Positions 49,838 through 58,548 are shown, numbered from the stretch's first letter. The stretch is 64,000 nucleotides of DNA from Phaeacidiphilus oryzae TH49 (GCF_000744815.1 NZ_JQMQ01000005.1:4162055-4226054), one strand, 5' to 3'. Notes: generated from the letters alone by a model not told the origin. Numbers and translations are program-made.

Positions 49838-51469
49838 ATGGTGATGATCGAGAAGTCCGTGGAGCTGGACGCGCCACTGGGGCCGGTCCATGACCAGCTG
49901 ACCCGCTTCCGGCGGCTCCCGGATTTCGCGCCCGACCTCCTGTCGGTGGAGAGCCGGGGGGAGGACGGCGTCCGCGCGGTCATCCGCACGCCGGACGGCG
50001 GGAAGCGGTCCCTGGACCTCGAATTCGACGACCGCAGCCCGGGGGAGCGGCTCGCCTGGCACTGCCGGCAGTCGCCCCGGCACACCGGTGAACTCCTCTT
50101 CCAGCGGCTCGACGGCGACCGCACCGCGATCCGGCTGCGGCTGGACGTGGACCTGCTGGGCGACGGTGCCGTCGACCCTGCCGCCGAGTCCTCGGCCGAA
50201 GGCACCAGGTCGCTGATCGACTCCAGGGCCGGCGAGGCACTGGACCGGATCGGCAGGGCGATCAGGACCGGCGGCTCCCCTCCGGAGCGGGACGAGGACG
50301 AGGCGCTGGCGAGCGCCGACCCGCTGCCCCCGCCGCCGCTCGGCCCCAGCGAGGCCGCCGCCCCCTCGGCCGGCGCCCCTCGCCCGGAGCGGGGCGTGCC
50401 GAGCCGCTCCCGCGGCCCCGGCGCCCAGGCCACCCCGGAACTCGACCACGACGGCGCCGGCCCCGGGACCGACCCCCGCAGGGGCCGTACCGCGCTGGTC
50501 ACGGGGGCCTCGCGGGGACTGGGGCTGCTGATCGCCCGCGAACTCGGCCGCCGCGGCCACCGGCTGCTGATCTGCGCCCGGGACGCCGACGAACTCGCCA
50601 GGGCCAGCGAGCAGTTGGGCGCCGAGGGCATCCAGGTCCGGGCGCTGGCCTGCGACCTCACCGACGCCGACACGGCCGGCCGCCTGGTCGAGGCGGCCCA
50701 GGAGTACTTCGGCGGGCTGGACGTCCTGGTCAACAACGCCGGCGAGATCGAGGTCGGCCCGCTGGACGCGCTCAGCGAGGACTCCTTCCGGGAGGCCATG
50801 GAGCTGATGTTCCACGCCCCGCTGCGGCTGATCCTGGCGGCACTGCCGCTGCTGCGGGAGAGCGAGCGGGGGGCCATCGCCGACATCACGTCGCTCGGCG
50901 GCCGGATCGCGCCGCCGCACCTCCTCCCGTACGCCTGCGCCAAGTTCGCGGCGACCGGCCTCTCCGAGGGCCTGCGGGCCGAGCTCGCCTCCTCCGGGGT
51001 GCGGGTGACCACCGTGCTGCCGGGGCTGATGCGCACCGGCTCGCATCTGGCGGCCCGCTTCGCGGGCCAGGCGCCCCGGGAGTACGCCTGGTTCGCGGCG
51101 GCGGCCGGGCTCCCGGTGCTCTCGATGGACGCCGAGCGGGCGGCCGCGGCGATCGTCCGCGCCATCGAGCGCGGCCGCACCGAACTGGTCCTCACCCCCG
51201 CGGCGAAGGTGGCGGTACGCCTCCACGGCGTGGCGCCGGCCACCACCGTGCGCCTCCTCGGCCTGGTCGCCCGCGCGCTGCCGGACGCCCCCGAGGACGG
51301 CGGCCGGGCGGCCGCCGGGGGCGCGGCCGAGTCGGTCAGCGGCGCGGTCGCCGCCCGCCGCCTGGGCTCCGCCCTGCTCCGCCGGATCACCGCGTCCGCC
51401 GACCGGGCGGCCCGCCGCAACAACCAGCCGGTGGCGCCGAGGGACGGCCGGAGCGGCGCCCGCGCGTAA
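49838..51469 (+). CDS. SRPBCC (cyclase/dehydrase) domain fused to short-chain dehydrogenase
   Basis: A 543-residue fusion. Residues 1-143 have the SRPBCC ligand-binding fold (IEKSVELDAPLGPVHDQLTRF ... RLAWHCRQSP ... TAIRLRLDVDL). A Pro/Arg-rich linker runs to about 215. Then follows an SDR with VTGASRGLGLLIAREL, NNAGEIEVGPL, ITSLGG and the catalytic YACAKFAA. A C-terminal extension of about 70 residues is Ala/Arg-rich. The start ATG 49838 follows GGGAAAGGGG. A lipid-like or polyketide-like substrate passed between domains would explain the fusion, but this is inference. Confidence 0.87.
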   Translation: MVMIEKSVELDAPLGPVHDQLTRFRRLPDFAPDLLSVESRGEDGVRAVIRTPDGGKRSLDLEFDDRSPGERLAWHCRQSPRHTGELLFQRLDGDRTAIRLRLDVDLLGDGAVDPAAESSAEGTRSLIDSRAGEALDRIGRAIRTGGSPPERDEDEALASADPLPPPPLGPSEAAAPSAGAPRPERGVPSRSRGPGAQATPELDHDGAGPGTDPRRGRTALVTGASRGLGLLIARELGRRGHRLLICARDADELARASEQLGAEGIQVRALACDLTDADTAGRLVEAAQEYFGGLDVLVNNAGEIEVGPLDALSEDSFREAMELMFHAPLRLILAALPLLRESERGAIADITSLGGRIAPPHLLPYACAKFAATGLSEGLRAELASSGVRVTTVLPGLMRTGSHLAARFAGQAPREYAWFAAAAGLPVLSMDAERAAAAIVRAIERGRTELVLTPAAKVAVRLHGVAPATTVRLLGLVARALPDAPEDGGRAAAGGAAESVSGAVAARRLGSALLRRITASADRAARRNNQPVAPRDGRSGARA

Positions 51470-51520
51470 AATCGGACGCCGGTCAGGGTCCGTGCGGACG
51501 CGGGGTGCGGGAGGTCGGCG

Positions 51521-51835
51521 GTGCGGGAGTTCCAGCGGGCCGCGGTGCGGCTGCACATCCTCCACCACGCCGCCGAGGAGGAGATCCACGGCGCCTGGAT
51601 GGCCGGTGAACTGGCCGGCCACGGCTACCGGATCAGCCCGGGCACCCTCTACCCGACCCTCCACCGGCTGGAGGCGGACGGCCTGCTGGTCTCCGAGCAG
51701 CGGGTCGTCGAAGGCCGGGCGCGCCGGGTCTACCGCGCCACCGAGGCCGGCCGCCGGGCGCTCACCGAGGACCGGCGCGCCCTGGCGGAACTCGCCCGCG
51801 AACTGCTGCCGCCCGCCGACCGTCCCGGCGGCTGA
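51521..51835 (+). CDS. PadR-family transcriptional regulator
   Basis: A small winged-helix protein of 104 residues: VRLHILHHAAEEEIHGAWMAGEL, GYRISPGTLYPTLHRLEADGLL and the wing RARRVYRATEAGRRAL. The GTG start is 51 bases after the SDR fusion stop, so it may close that operon and control it. A TAAAAT hexamer overlapping the SDR stop could be its own -10. It is convergent with the permease gene. Confidence 0.87.
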   Translation: MREFQRAAVRLHILHHAAEEEIHGAWMAGELAGHGYRISPGTLYPTLHRLEADGLLVSEQRVVEGRARRVYRATEAGRRALTEDRRALAELARELLPPADRPGG

Positions 51836-51842
51836 CGGCCCG

Positions 51843-53111
51843 TCAACTCCGGTTCGCCACCGCCCGCCGGATCCCGTACGCCGCCACCCCGGCGGCCAGC
51901 ACAGCCGCCCCCGCGGCGATGGAGCCGGCCGGCAGCGAGAACGCCAGCAGCACGCAGCCGGCCAGGCCCAGCGCGGGGACCAGCCGCGGCGGCCGGCCCT
52001 CGGCCGGCGAGAGGGTCCAGGCCGAGGCGTTGGCGACGGCGTAGTAGGCGAGGACGCCGAACGAGGAGAAGCCGATCGCCCCGCGCAGGTCCGCGAAGCC
52101 CGCGAGCACCGCGACCACCGCGCCGACCGCCAGTTCGGCGCGGTGCGGCACCCGGAAGCGGGGGTGGACGGCGGCCAGCGCGTGCGGCAGATGCCGGTCC
52201 CTGGCCATCGCCAGGGTGGTCCGGGAGACGCCCAGGATCAGCGCCAGCAGTGAACCGGCCGCCGCCACCGCCGCGCCGGCCCGCACCACCGGCGCCAGAC
52301 CTGGCACCCCGGCCGCCCGTACCGCCTGGGCCAGCGGGTCGGCGGCGTGGCCGAGGCCCGCCGCCCCCAGCACCGACAGCGCCGCCACGGCCACCGCCGC
52401 GTACACCACCAGCGTGATCGCCAGCGCGATCGGGACCGCCCGCGGGATGGTCCTGGCCGGGTCCCGGACCTCCTCGCCGAGGGTGGCGATCCGCGCGTAT
52501 CCGGCGAAGGCGAAGAAGAGCAGCCCGGCCGCCTGGAGGACGCCGCCGAGGCCGGCGCCCGGGCCGGCCCCGAGCCGCCCGGTGTCCGCCGCTCCGGAGC
52601 CCAGGCAGGCGGCGACGACCGCCGCCAGCACGGCCAGCACCACGGCGACGATCGTCCGGCTCAGCCAGGCGGCCTTCTGGACCCCCGCGTAGTTCACCGC
52701 GGTGAGCGCCACCACCGCCCCGACCGCGACCGCGTGCGCCTGCCCCGGCCAGGCGTAGGCGCCGACGGTCAGCGCCATCGCCGCGCAGGAGGCGGTCTTG
52801 CCGACCACGAAGCCCCAGCCGGCCAGATAGCCCCAGAAGTCCCCGAGGCGCTCCCGCCCGTAGACGTAGGTGCCGCCGGACTGCGGGTAGCGGGCGGCCA
52901 GCCGGGCCGAGGAGGTCGCGTTGCAGTAGGCCACCACGGCCGCCACCCCGAGGCCGAGCAGCAGCCCGGAGCCGGCCGCCGCGGCGGCGGGGGCGAGCGC
53001 GGCGAAGATCCCGGCGCCGATCATCGACCCCAGCCCGATCACCACCGCGTCGAACACCCCGAGCCGCCGCCGCAGCCCGGGCTCCGCCGCGGTCGTCGCC
53101 GCCTGGCCCAT
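51843..53111 (-). CDS. APC-family amino acid permease
   Basis: A 12-helix cytoplasmic membrane transporter of 422 residues. The family signature is at the N-terminus (FDAVVIGLGSMIGAGIFAAL), with SGGTYVYGRERLGDFWGYLAGW and the FAFAGYARIATLGEEVRDP motif that belongs to helix 6. ATG 53111 with GGGGTGG upstream is chosen over GTG 53120. It is divergent from an RpiR-type regulator, and the two CGATATCG palindromes between them make it the probable target. The substrate could be an amino acid or amine. Confidence 0.87.
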   Translation of the reverse strand: MGQAATTAAEPGLRRRLGVFDAVVIGLGSMIGAGIFAALAPAAAAAGSGLLLGLGVAAVVAYCNATSSARLAARYPQSGGTYVYGRERLGDFWGYLAGWGFVVGKTASCAAMALTVGAYAWPGQAHAVAVGAVVALTAVNYAGVQKAAWLSRTIVAVVLAVLAAVVAACLGSGAADTGRLGAGPGAGLGGVLQAAGLLFFAFAGYARIATLGEEVRDPARTIPRAVPIALAITLVVYAAVAVAALSVLGAAGLGHAADPLAQAVRAAGVPGLAPVVRAGAAVAAAGSLLALILGVSRTTLAMARDRHLPHALAAVHPRFRVPHRAELAVGAVVAVLAGFADLRGAIGFSSFGVLAYYAVANASAWTLSPAEGRPPRLVPALGLAGCVLLAFSLPAGSIAAGAAVLAAGVAAYGIRRAVANRS

Positions 53112-53138
53112 CGCATCCACCCCACAGCGATTACGGTT

Positions 53139-53162
53139 GCCGATATCGGCCTACGATATCGT
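53139..53162. promoter_or_regulatory. Paired CGATATCG palindromes (RpiR operator candidate)
   Basis: GCCGATATCGGC (53139-53150) and ACGATATCGT (53153-53162) are both perfect palindromes with centres 13 bases apart, in the gap between the permease and the RpiR gene. AT steps of this kind stand out in the GC-rich background. Confidence 0.7.
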
Positions 53163-53223
53163 GCCGCAGGCCCTTCCCGTGGCCTGCGCCGAGCCGACCG
53201 GTCCCGCGGGGGAGAATCACCGC

Positions 53224-54120
53224 ATGGCATCCGAACCGCGGGCCCCGCGGACCTTCGACGAGCTCCAGGCGGAGCTCCACCGGCGGGGCGACAAGCTGAC
53301 CCGCTCCCAGCGGCTGCTGGCCGACCGGGTGCTGGCCGACCCGGAGGGCGTCGCCTTCATGACGGTCAGCGAGCTGGCCGCGGCGGTGGGCGTCAACGAG
53401 GCCACGGTGGTCCGCTTCGCCACCAGCCTCGGCCTGGACGGCTACCCGGGGCTGACCCGGCTGTGCCGCGAGCGGCTTCGCGAGCAGGCCCAGCTGCTGC
53501 GCCGCTACCAGAGCCTGGAGCAGCTCGGCTCGGACGGCGGCGACCTGCTGGAGCGTACGGTCGCGCTGGACCACGCCAACATCGCCCGCACCTTCGCCCG
53601 GATCGACCCCTCCGCCTGGGAGGCCGCGACCCGGGCGCTGGCCGAGGCGCCCCGGGTGCATGTGATGGGCCTGCGCAAGTGCCAGGCGCCGGCCCAGTTG
53701 CTGGTCTACCTCCTGCGCCTGCTCCGCGAGGACGTCGAGTCGGTCACCGGCGCCGCCGGTTCGCTCACCGACGAGCTGCGGCGGGTGCGCGAAGGCGACT
53801 GCTTCGTCTCCCTCGCCATCCACCGCTACAGCTCCGACACGGTACGAGCGGCGTCCTGGGCGCATCGGCACGGCGCCCGCTGCCTGGCCCTGACCGACAA
53901 CCCCGCCTCCCCGCTTGCGGCCTCCGCCGACCACGTCTTCTACGTGGACTCCGCGGGCCCGTCGGTCCTCCGCTCCCTCACCGCCTTCACCTCCCTGGTC
54001 CAGGCCCTGGCCGCCGAGGCGGCCCGCCTCCGGGGCCACCAGGCCCGCTCCACCCTCCTCCAGGAGGAAGACCTCCTCCACGCCTTCGGCGTCTACACCG
54101 ACCAGCCCGACGGCCCCTGA
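53224..54120 (+). CDS. MurR/RpiR-family transcriptional regulator
   Basis: A 298-residue regulator. Residues about 20-95 form the HTH_6 domain (LTRSQRLLADRVLADPEGVA, FMTVSELAAAVGVNEATVVRFA). The C-terminal half is a SIS domain (RVHVMGLRKCQAPAQLL, GDCFVSLAIHRYSSDTV) that normally binds a sugar phosphate or similar effector. GGGGGAG precedes the ATG. It is divergent from an APC permease. Amino acid rather than sugar control is plausible given this partner. Confidence 0.88.
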   Translation: MASEPRAPRTFDELQAELHRRGDKLTRSQRLLADRVLADPEGVAFMTVSELAAAVGVNEATVVRFATSLGLDGYPGLTRLCRERLREQAQLLRRYQSLEQLGSDGGDLLERTVALDHANIARTFARIDPSAWEAATRALAEAPRVHVMGLRKCQAPAQLLVYLLRLLREDVESVTGAAGSLTDELRRVREGDCFVSLAIHRYSSDTVRAASWAHRHGARCLALTDNPASPLAASADHVFYVDSAGPSVLRSLTAFTSLVQALAAEAARLRGHQARSTLLQEEDLLHAFGVYTDQPDGP

Positions 54121-54198
54121 CCATTCCCCGGGGGCCGCGTGACCAGCCCCGCCCGCCCACGGCGCCGCAGTGCGGGTTCGGCGGCGGGGAAAGAAGGA

Positions 54199-55452
54199 CT
54201 AACCCCGCGTCAAGCCCGCCAAGGCGTCGCGCAGATGCCCCAGCGACGCGGCGACCCACGGCAGCTCCGCGGGCGCGTCCGCGCGCAGCGCCGCCCACCG
54301 CTCGGCCTCCGTCTCCCCGTACAGCAGGCTCGTCGCCACCCGCGCCCGCAACCCCGCCGCCGCGTCCCCGAACGCGGCCCCCGCGAGTACCCCGACCCCG
54401 TACCGCTCCAGCAGCGCGGCAGCCAGCTCCGCCCCGCTCCGCACCCCCCGGGCGGCCAGCCGCTCCCGTACCGGCTCGAAGTCCGGGTACAGATAGAACC
54501 CCGCCTCCGGCGCCCGGCACACCGCCCCGGCCGCTGCGAACTCCGCGTGGACGGCCCTCGCCACAGCGCCGTGCAACCGCCGCGCCGCCGCGATATGCGC
54601 CAGCACCTCCGGCGGATCCTCCAGCACCCGCGCCGCCACCGCCTGCATCGGCGCCGCCAGACTGGACCAGATCTCGCTGGCCACCCCCACCAGCTCGCCG
54701 CGCAGCCGCTCGCCCCAGGCCCCTTCGGGCAGTCGCGCGAACCCGATCCGCCAGCCCCCCAGTGCCATCGACTTGCTCAGCCCCGAGGTGACGACGGTCC
54801 GTTCCGGCAGATGGTCGACCGCCCTCGGCAGCGCCCTTGCCGCGTCGGCGTCGTGCACCAGTTCCGCGTAGATCTCGTCCGCGACGACGGCCAGCCCGTG
54901 CCGCTCGGCGATCCCGCAGACCGCCCGCACGTCCTCGGCCCGCGCCACCGTCCCGGTCGGGTTGTCCGGCACGGTGAGCACCAGCACCCCCGGCTCCGCC
55001 CCTTCCGCGCGGGCCCGCTCCAGCGCGCCCTCCAGCCGCTCCGGGTCCGGCACCCCGCCCGCCCCGGCCGGGATCGGGACGCCGATCGTCCGCTTCCCGG
55101 CCAGCGCGCTCTGCGCGGCATAGCTGACCCAGGAGGGACGGGGCAGCACGACGTCCCCCGGCAGTGCCAGGACCAGTGCGAAGAGCAGCGCCTTGCTGCC
55201 GGGCGCGAAGAGCACCTGCTCCGGGCCGGTCGGCAGGCCCCGGCGGGTGAACCAGCCGGCCGCCGCCTCCCGCGCCTCGGCCGAGCCGGCCACCGGTCCG
55301 TACCCGTTGCGCCGGACCGCGTCCGCGAGCACCGCCGCCACCCCGGCCGGTACCGGGAGTCCCGCCTCGCCGAAGCCCAGGTGCAGCACCTTCTCGCCGG
55401 CGGCCCGCCGGGCCCGAAGGGTCTCGTCTATCGCCAAGGTCGCCGAATGCAT
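54199..55452 (-). CDS. Class I/II PLP-dependent aminotransferase
   Basis: A fold-type I aminotransferase of 417 residues. Features are LHLGFGEAGLPVP, GYGPVAGSAEAREAAAGWF, PRPSWVSYAAQSALAG, VPDNPTGTV, VADEIYAELVH and the PLP-lysine segment SGLSKSMALGGWRIGF. The ATG at 55452 matches the family start (MHSATLAIDET); GTG 55458 is possible. Upstream lies the AT-rich palindrome at 55514-55529 and then a nitrilase remnant. Substrate unknown. Confidence 0.87.
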   Translation of the reverse strand: MHSATLAIDETLRARRAAGEKVLHLGFGEAGLPVPAGVAAVLADAVRRNGYGPVAGSAEAREAAAGWFTRRGLPTGPEQVLFAPGSKALLFALVLALPGDVVLPRPSWVSYAAQSALAGKRTIGVPIPAGAGGVPDPERLEGALERARAEGAEPGVLVLTVPDNPTGTVARAEDVRAVCGIAERHGLAVVADEIYAELVHDADAARALPRAVDHLPERTVVTSGLSKSMALGGWRIGFARLPEGAWGERLRGELVGVASEIWSSLAAPMQAVAARVLEDPPEVLAHIAAARRLHGAVARAVHAEFAAAGAVCRAPEAGFYLYPDFEPVRERLAARGVRSGAELAAALLERYGVGVLAGAAFGDAAAGLRARVATSLLYGETEAERWAALRADAPAELPWVAASLGHLRDALAGLTRG

Positions 55453-55513
55453 GGTCACGGCGCCCACTCTCCTCGTCCGTCGCTGCAATCATCGATGCCG
55501 CGCCGAGCATACG

Positions 55514-55529
55514 TGCAAAAATATTTGCA
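55514..55529. promoter_or_regulatory. AT-rich palindrome TGCAAA-AATA-TTTGCA
   Basis: A 16-base site with perfect 6-base arms, 62 bases upstream of the aminotransferase start. The strongly AT-rich sequence in a region above 70% GC marks a binding site, perhaps for an Lrp/AsnC- or GntR-type protein; the regulator is not adjacent. Confidence 0.55.
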
Positions 55530-55557
55530 TTCAACGCCCGTCCGGGCATGCCACGCT

Positions 55558-56016
55558 GTGAACGAGGTCGAAGGACCGTTCGAGGCGGCCGTCCGCACCG
55601 GCGCCCACGTGGTCGGCGGCTTCGCCGAGCGGCACCCGCGGCTGACCGGCGTGCTGACCAACACCGCCGCCCTCTTCGCCCCGGACGGCACCGTCCACCT
55701 CCGCCGCAAGACCCACCTGCCGCGGATCGAGCGGCAGTACTTCCGGCCCGGCGACGGCCTCTCCCCGGTGGACACCGAGCTCGGCCGGATCGGGATGCTG
55801 GTCTGCGCGGACAACTCCTTCCCGGAGCCCGCGCGGGTGCCGGCGCCGGCCGGCGCGGAGGACTCCCTCGGCACGGAACCCGGCACGGCCCTCGCCGAGC
55901 TGCGCGCCGAGACGCTGCTCACCGCCCGGCTCTACCAGCCCCGCTACCAGGACCGCCGCCCGGAGCTCTACGGCTCCCTGGTGGAGCCCGGGTTCCCTCC
56001 CGGACGCCCTACTGAG
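55558..56016 (+). pseudogene. Carbon-nitrogen hydrolase (nitrilase) remnant
   Basis: The frame contains core nitrilase sequence: RTGAHVVGGFAERHPRLTGV, TNTAALFAPDGTVHLRRKTHLP with the catalytic Lys, and GRIGMLVCADNSFPE with the catalytic Cys. It then jumps to a C-terminal-like end (TARLYQPRYQDRRPELYGSL). The N-terminal strand with the catalytic Glu and about 80 residues after the Cys are missing, and no stop occurs until the frame runs into the antisense of the next gene. This is a decayed copy with at least two deletions. Confidence 0.8.
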
Positions 56017-56533
56017 ACGACGGCCCGGCCTGCGCGGCCTCGGCGGCGTCCAGCTCCTCGAAGTAGGCGTCGACGACGGCGTCGGTGCGGGCCCGGTCGG
56101 GCAGTGGCTCGCCCAGCATCCGCTCGGCCAGCGCGGTGGCCGTGAGGGCGATGTCGGCCCGCAGCTCCGCGGCGACGGCCAGCCGGTCCAGCTCCATCCG
56201 CTCGGCGGCCTCGGCCTTCATCCGCTCCCGTTCGGCCTGGCCCTCCGCGCGCAGCCGCGCGAGGAGCTCGGCGCCCTGCTGCTCGGCGGCGTGCCGGATC
56301 CGGGCGCCCTCGTGCCTGGCCTCGCTCAGCTGCGCCCGGTACTCGGCGAGGGTCTCCTCGGCCTGGGCGCGGGCCGTCTCCGCGCGGGCCAGGCCGCCGC
56401 CGATGGCGTCCTCGCGCGCGGCCAGCGTGCGCTGGATGCGCGGCAGCAGCACCCGGCCCAGCAGCCCGAAGACGACCCCGAAGACCAGCAGGGCGAGCAG
56501 GAACTCGTAGCGGTCGGGAATCAGTGGTCCCAT
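56009..56533 (-). CDS. Orphan F0F1 ATP synthase subunit b-like protein
   Basis: A 174-residue protein built like AtpF: one N-terminal membrane helix (FLLALLVFGVVFGLLGRVLLP) and a long charged helix of about 120 residues (REDAIGGGLARAETARAQAEETLAEYRAQLSEARHEGARIRHAAEQ in type), ending with AERMLGEPLPD and a short acidic tail. No other atp genes lie near. Streptomyces has its main atpF in the atp operon, so this would be a second copy. It may replace or dimerise with the main b subunit, or serve another stator-like role. Confidence 0.8.
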   Translation of the reverse strand: MGPLIPDRYEFLLALLVFGVVFGLLGRVLLPRIQRTLAAREDAIGGGLARAETARAQAEETLAEYRAQLSEARHEGARIRHAAEQQGAELLARLRAEGQAERERMKAEAAERMELDRLAVAAELRADIALTATALAERMLGEPLPDRARTDAVVDAYFEELDAAEAAQAGPSSQ

Positions 56534-56733
56534 GCGCCGAACCCCCCAGCGGAAGACGTCAGTCGAGCCTAGGGAGCCGGACCGGGCGGGACAAGGGGGC
56601 CGCCCCGTGGAGGCCTCTGCCGCCCGGCGGGGGGAGTGGGCCCCGGCATCGATTGAAAAGCCATGATCCCTGTGCTCTCCTCAGGCGTCTCCGCGGGTCC
56701 TGACGCGACCCGTCCCGGCACTGGAGGAGGAGC

Positions 56734-57951
56734 ATGAAGGACAGCCCGGCACCCGACGTCCTCGCCCCCGCGAAGCTCGGGCCGGTGACCCTGCGCAACC
56801 GGGTGATCAAGGCCGCCACCTTCGAGGGAGCCACCCCTGAGGCGCTGGTCAGCGACCGGCTGATCGAGTACCACCGCCGTCCGGCCGCCGGCGGTGTCGG
56901 CATGACCACCGTGGCGTACTGCGCGGTCGCACCCGAGGGCCGCACCGAGCGCCGGCAGATCTGGATGCGCCCCGAGGCACTGCCCGGCCTGCGCCGGCTG
57001 ACCGAGGCCGTCCACGCCGAGGGTGCCGCGGTCTCGGCCCAGTTGGGACACGCGGGACCGGTCGCGGACGCCAGGTCCAACGGCCTGCCGTCGCTCGCGC
57101 CCGGCCGGATGTTCAACCCGCTCGCGATGCGGATGGGCCGCGCCGCCACCGAGGACGACATCGCCCGGATCATCGGTGCCCACGGCGAGGCCGCCCGGCT
57201 GGCCGCCGAGGCCGGCTTCGACGCGGTGGAGGTCCACCTCGGCCACAACTACTTCGCCAGCTCCTTCCTCAGCCCCCGGCTCAACCGCCGCCGGGACGGC
57301 TACGGCGGCAGCCTGGAGAACCGGGCCAAGGTCGCCCTCGGCGTCCTGCGCGAGGTGCGGGCGGCGGTCGGCGACCGGATCGCCGTCACCGCCAAACTGA
57401 ACATGGACGACGGCGTCCCCGGCGGCCTCTGGCTGGACGAGAGCCTCCAGGTGGCCCAGTGGATCGAGCGGGACGGCACACTGGACGCGCTGGAGCTGAC
57501 CGCCGGCAGTTCCCTCCTCAACCCGATGTACCTGTTCCGCGGGGACGCCCCGGTCCCGGAGTTCGCCGCGACCTTCCCGCAGCCGCAGCGGCTCGGCGTG
57601 CGGCTGCTCGGCAAGCGGTTCCTGGTCGCCTACCCGTACCGGCCGGCCTTCCTGCTGGACTCGGCCCGGCAGTTCCGGGCGGCGCTGCGCGACCTGCCGC
57701 TGATCCTCCTCGGCGGGATCACCGACCGGGAGGGGATGGACCTGGCGATGGCCGAGGGCTTCTCCTTCGTCGCGATGGGCCGGGCACTGCTCCGCGAGCC
57801 GGACCTGATCCGCCGCATCGAGCGGGACAGTGCCGCCAGGTCGCTCTGCATCCACTGCAACCGCTGCATGCCCACCATCTACTCCGGCACCCGCTGCGTC
57901 CTGGTGGAGCCCGCGCTCCCGCGTCCCGCCGCCAGGCCGGGCCCCGCTTAG
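56734..57951 (+). CDS. NADH:flavin oxidoreductase / Old Yellow Enzyme family
   Basis: An FMN TIM-barrel reductase of 405 residues. Segments are LAPAKLGPVTLRNRVIKAAT, SAQLGHAGPVAD, AGFDAVEVHLGHNYFASSFL, SPRLNRRRDGYGGSLENR and FVAMGRALLREPDL, with a Cys pair near the C-terminus (CIHCNRCMPTIY). The body resembles the N-terminal half of 2,4-dienoyl-CoA reductase-type enzymes without their second half. A GGAGGAG site precedes the ATG. The stop TAG is also part of the -10 of the next gene, tetR. Confidence 0.88.
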   Translation: MKDSPAPDVLAPAKLGPVTLRNRVIKAATFEGATPEALVSDRLIEYHRRPAAGGVGMTTVAYCAVAPEGRTERRQIWMRPEALPGLRRLTEAVHAEGAAVSAQLGHAGPVADARSNGLPSLAPGRMFNPLAMRMGRAATEDDIARIIGAHGEAARLAAEAGFDAVEVHLGHNYFASSFLSPRLNRRRDGYGGSLENRAKVALGVLREVRAAVGDRIAVTAKLNMDDGVPGGLWLDESLQVAQWIERDGTLDALELTAGSSLLNPMYLFRGDAPVPEFAATFPQPQRLGVRLLGKRFLVAYPYRPAFLLDSARQFRAALRDLPLILLGGITDREGMDLAMAEGFSFVAMGRALLREPDLIRRIERDSAARSLCIHCNRCMPTIYSGTRCVLVEPALPRPAARPGPA

Positions 57952-57954
57952 GAT
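57949..57954 (+). promoter_or_regulatory. -10 hexamer TAGGAT, leaderless tetR promoter
   Basis: The hexamer begins with the stop codon of the preceding gene, and six bases separate it from the ATG at 57961. No ribosome site is present. Confidence 0.5.
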
Positions 57955-57960
57955 CCCACC

Positions 57961-58548
57961 ATGAGCACCAGCGGAAACGCCCGCGCGGGCCGCCGCGCGG
58001 GCGCCAGCACCACGCGGGAGGACATCCTCGCCGCCGCCCGCGGACTCTTCGCCGAGCGCGGCTACGACAAGACCACCATCCGCGCGATCGCGGGCCGGGC
58101 CGGCGTCAACCCGGCCCTGGTGCACCACTACTTCGGCAGCAAGGAGCAGGTCTTCGCGGCGGTCCTGGAGTTCCCCGCCGACCCCGCCGCGCTGCGCGCC
58201 CGCCTGCTGGACGGCCCGCGTGAGGAGTTCGGCCGCCGGGTCCTGACCGAGCTGCTGACGGTGTGGACCGACCCGAGCGGCCGGGAGTCGGGGCTGGCGC
58301 TGGTCCGGGCCGCGATGACCAACCCGGTCGCCGCCGCGATGCTCCGCCAGTTCGTGGAGCGGGTGCTGCTCGACCAGGTCGCCGAGGCGCTGGGCGCGGA
58401 CCGGCTGCGGGTGTCGGCAGCGGTGGCCCAGGCGCTGGGCCTGATGGTGCTGCGGTACGGCGTCGGGGTCGAGCCGCTGGCCTCGGCGGAGATCCCGGAG
58501 CTGGTCGAACTGATCGCCCCGGTGGTCCAGGCGTACGTGGACGGGTGA
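57961..58548 (+). CDS. TetR-family transcriptional regulator
   Basis: A 195-residue repressor. The DNA-binding part is TREDILAAARGLFAERGYDK followed by TIRAIAGRAGVNPALVHHYF; the C-terminus is of the TetR_C type common in exporter regulators (EFGRRVLTELLTVW). It lies between an OYE gene and an ABC exporter pair read in the same direction, and probably controls the exporter. The predicted leaderless start suggests its own promoter. Confidence 0.88.
   Translation: MSTSGNARAGRRAGASTTREDILAAARGLFAERGYDKTTIRAIAGRAGVNPALVHHYFGSKEQVFAAVLEFPADPAALRARLLDGPREEFGRRVLTELLTVWTDPSGRESGLALVRAAMTNPVAAAMLRQFVERVLLDQVAEALGADRLRVSAAVAQALGLMVLRYGVGVEPLASAEIPELVELIAPVVQAYVDG

Noticed and set aside
51833-51847. 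CTGACGGCCCGTCAA at the PadR stop as a sixth regulon site
   Set aside because: The outer arm is imperfect (CGTCAA) and it lies between convergent gene ends with no promoter.
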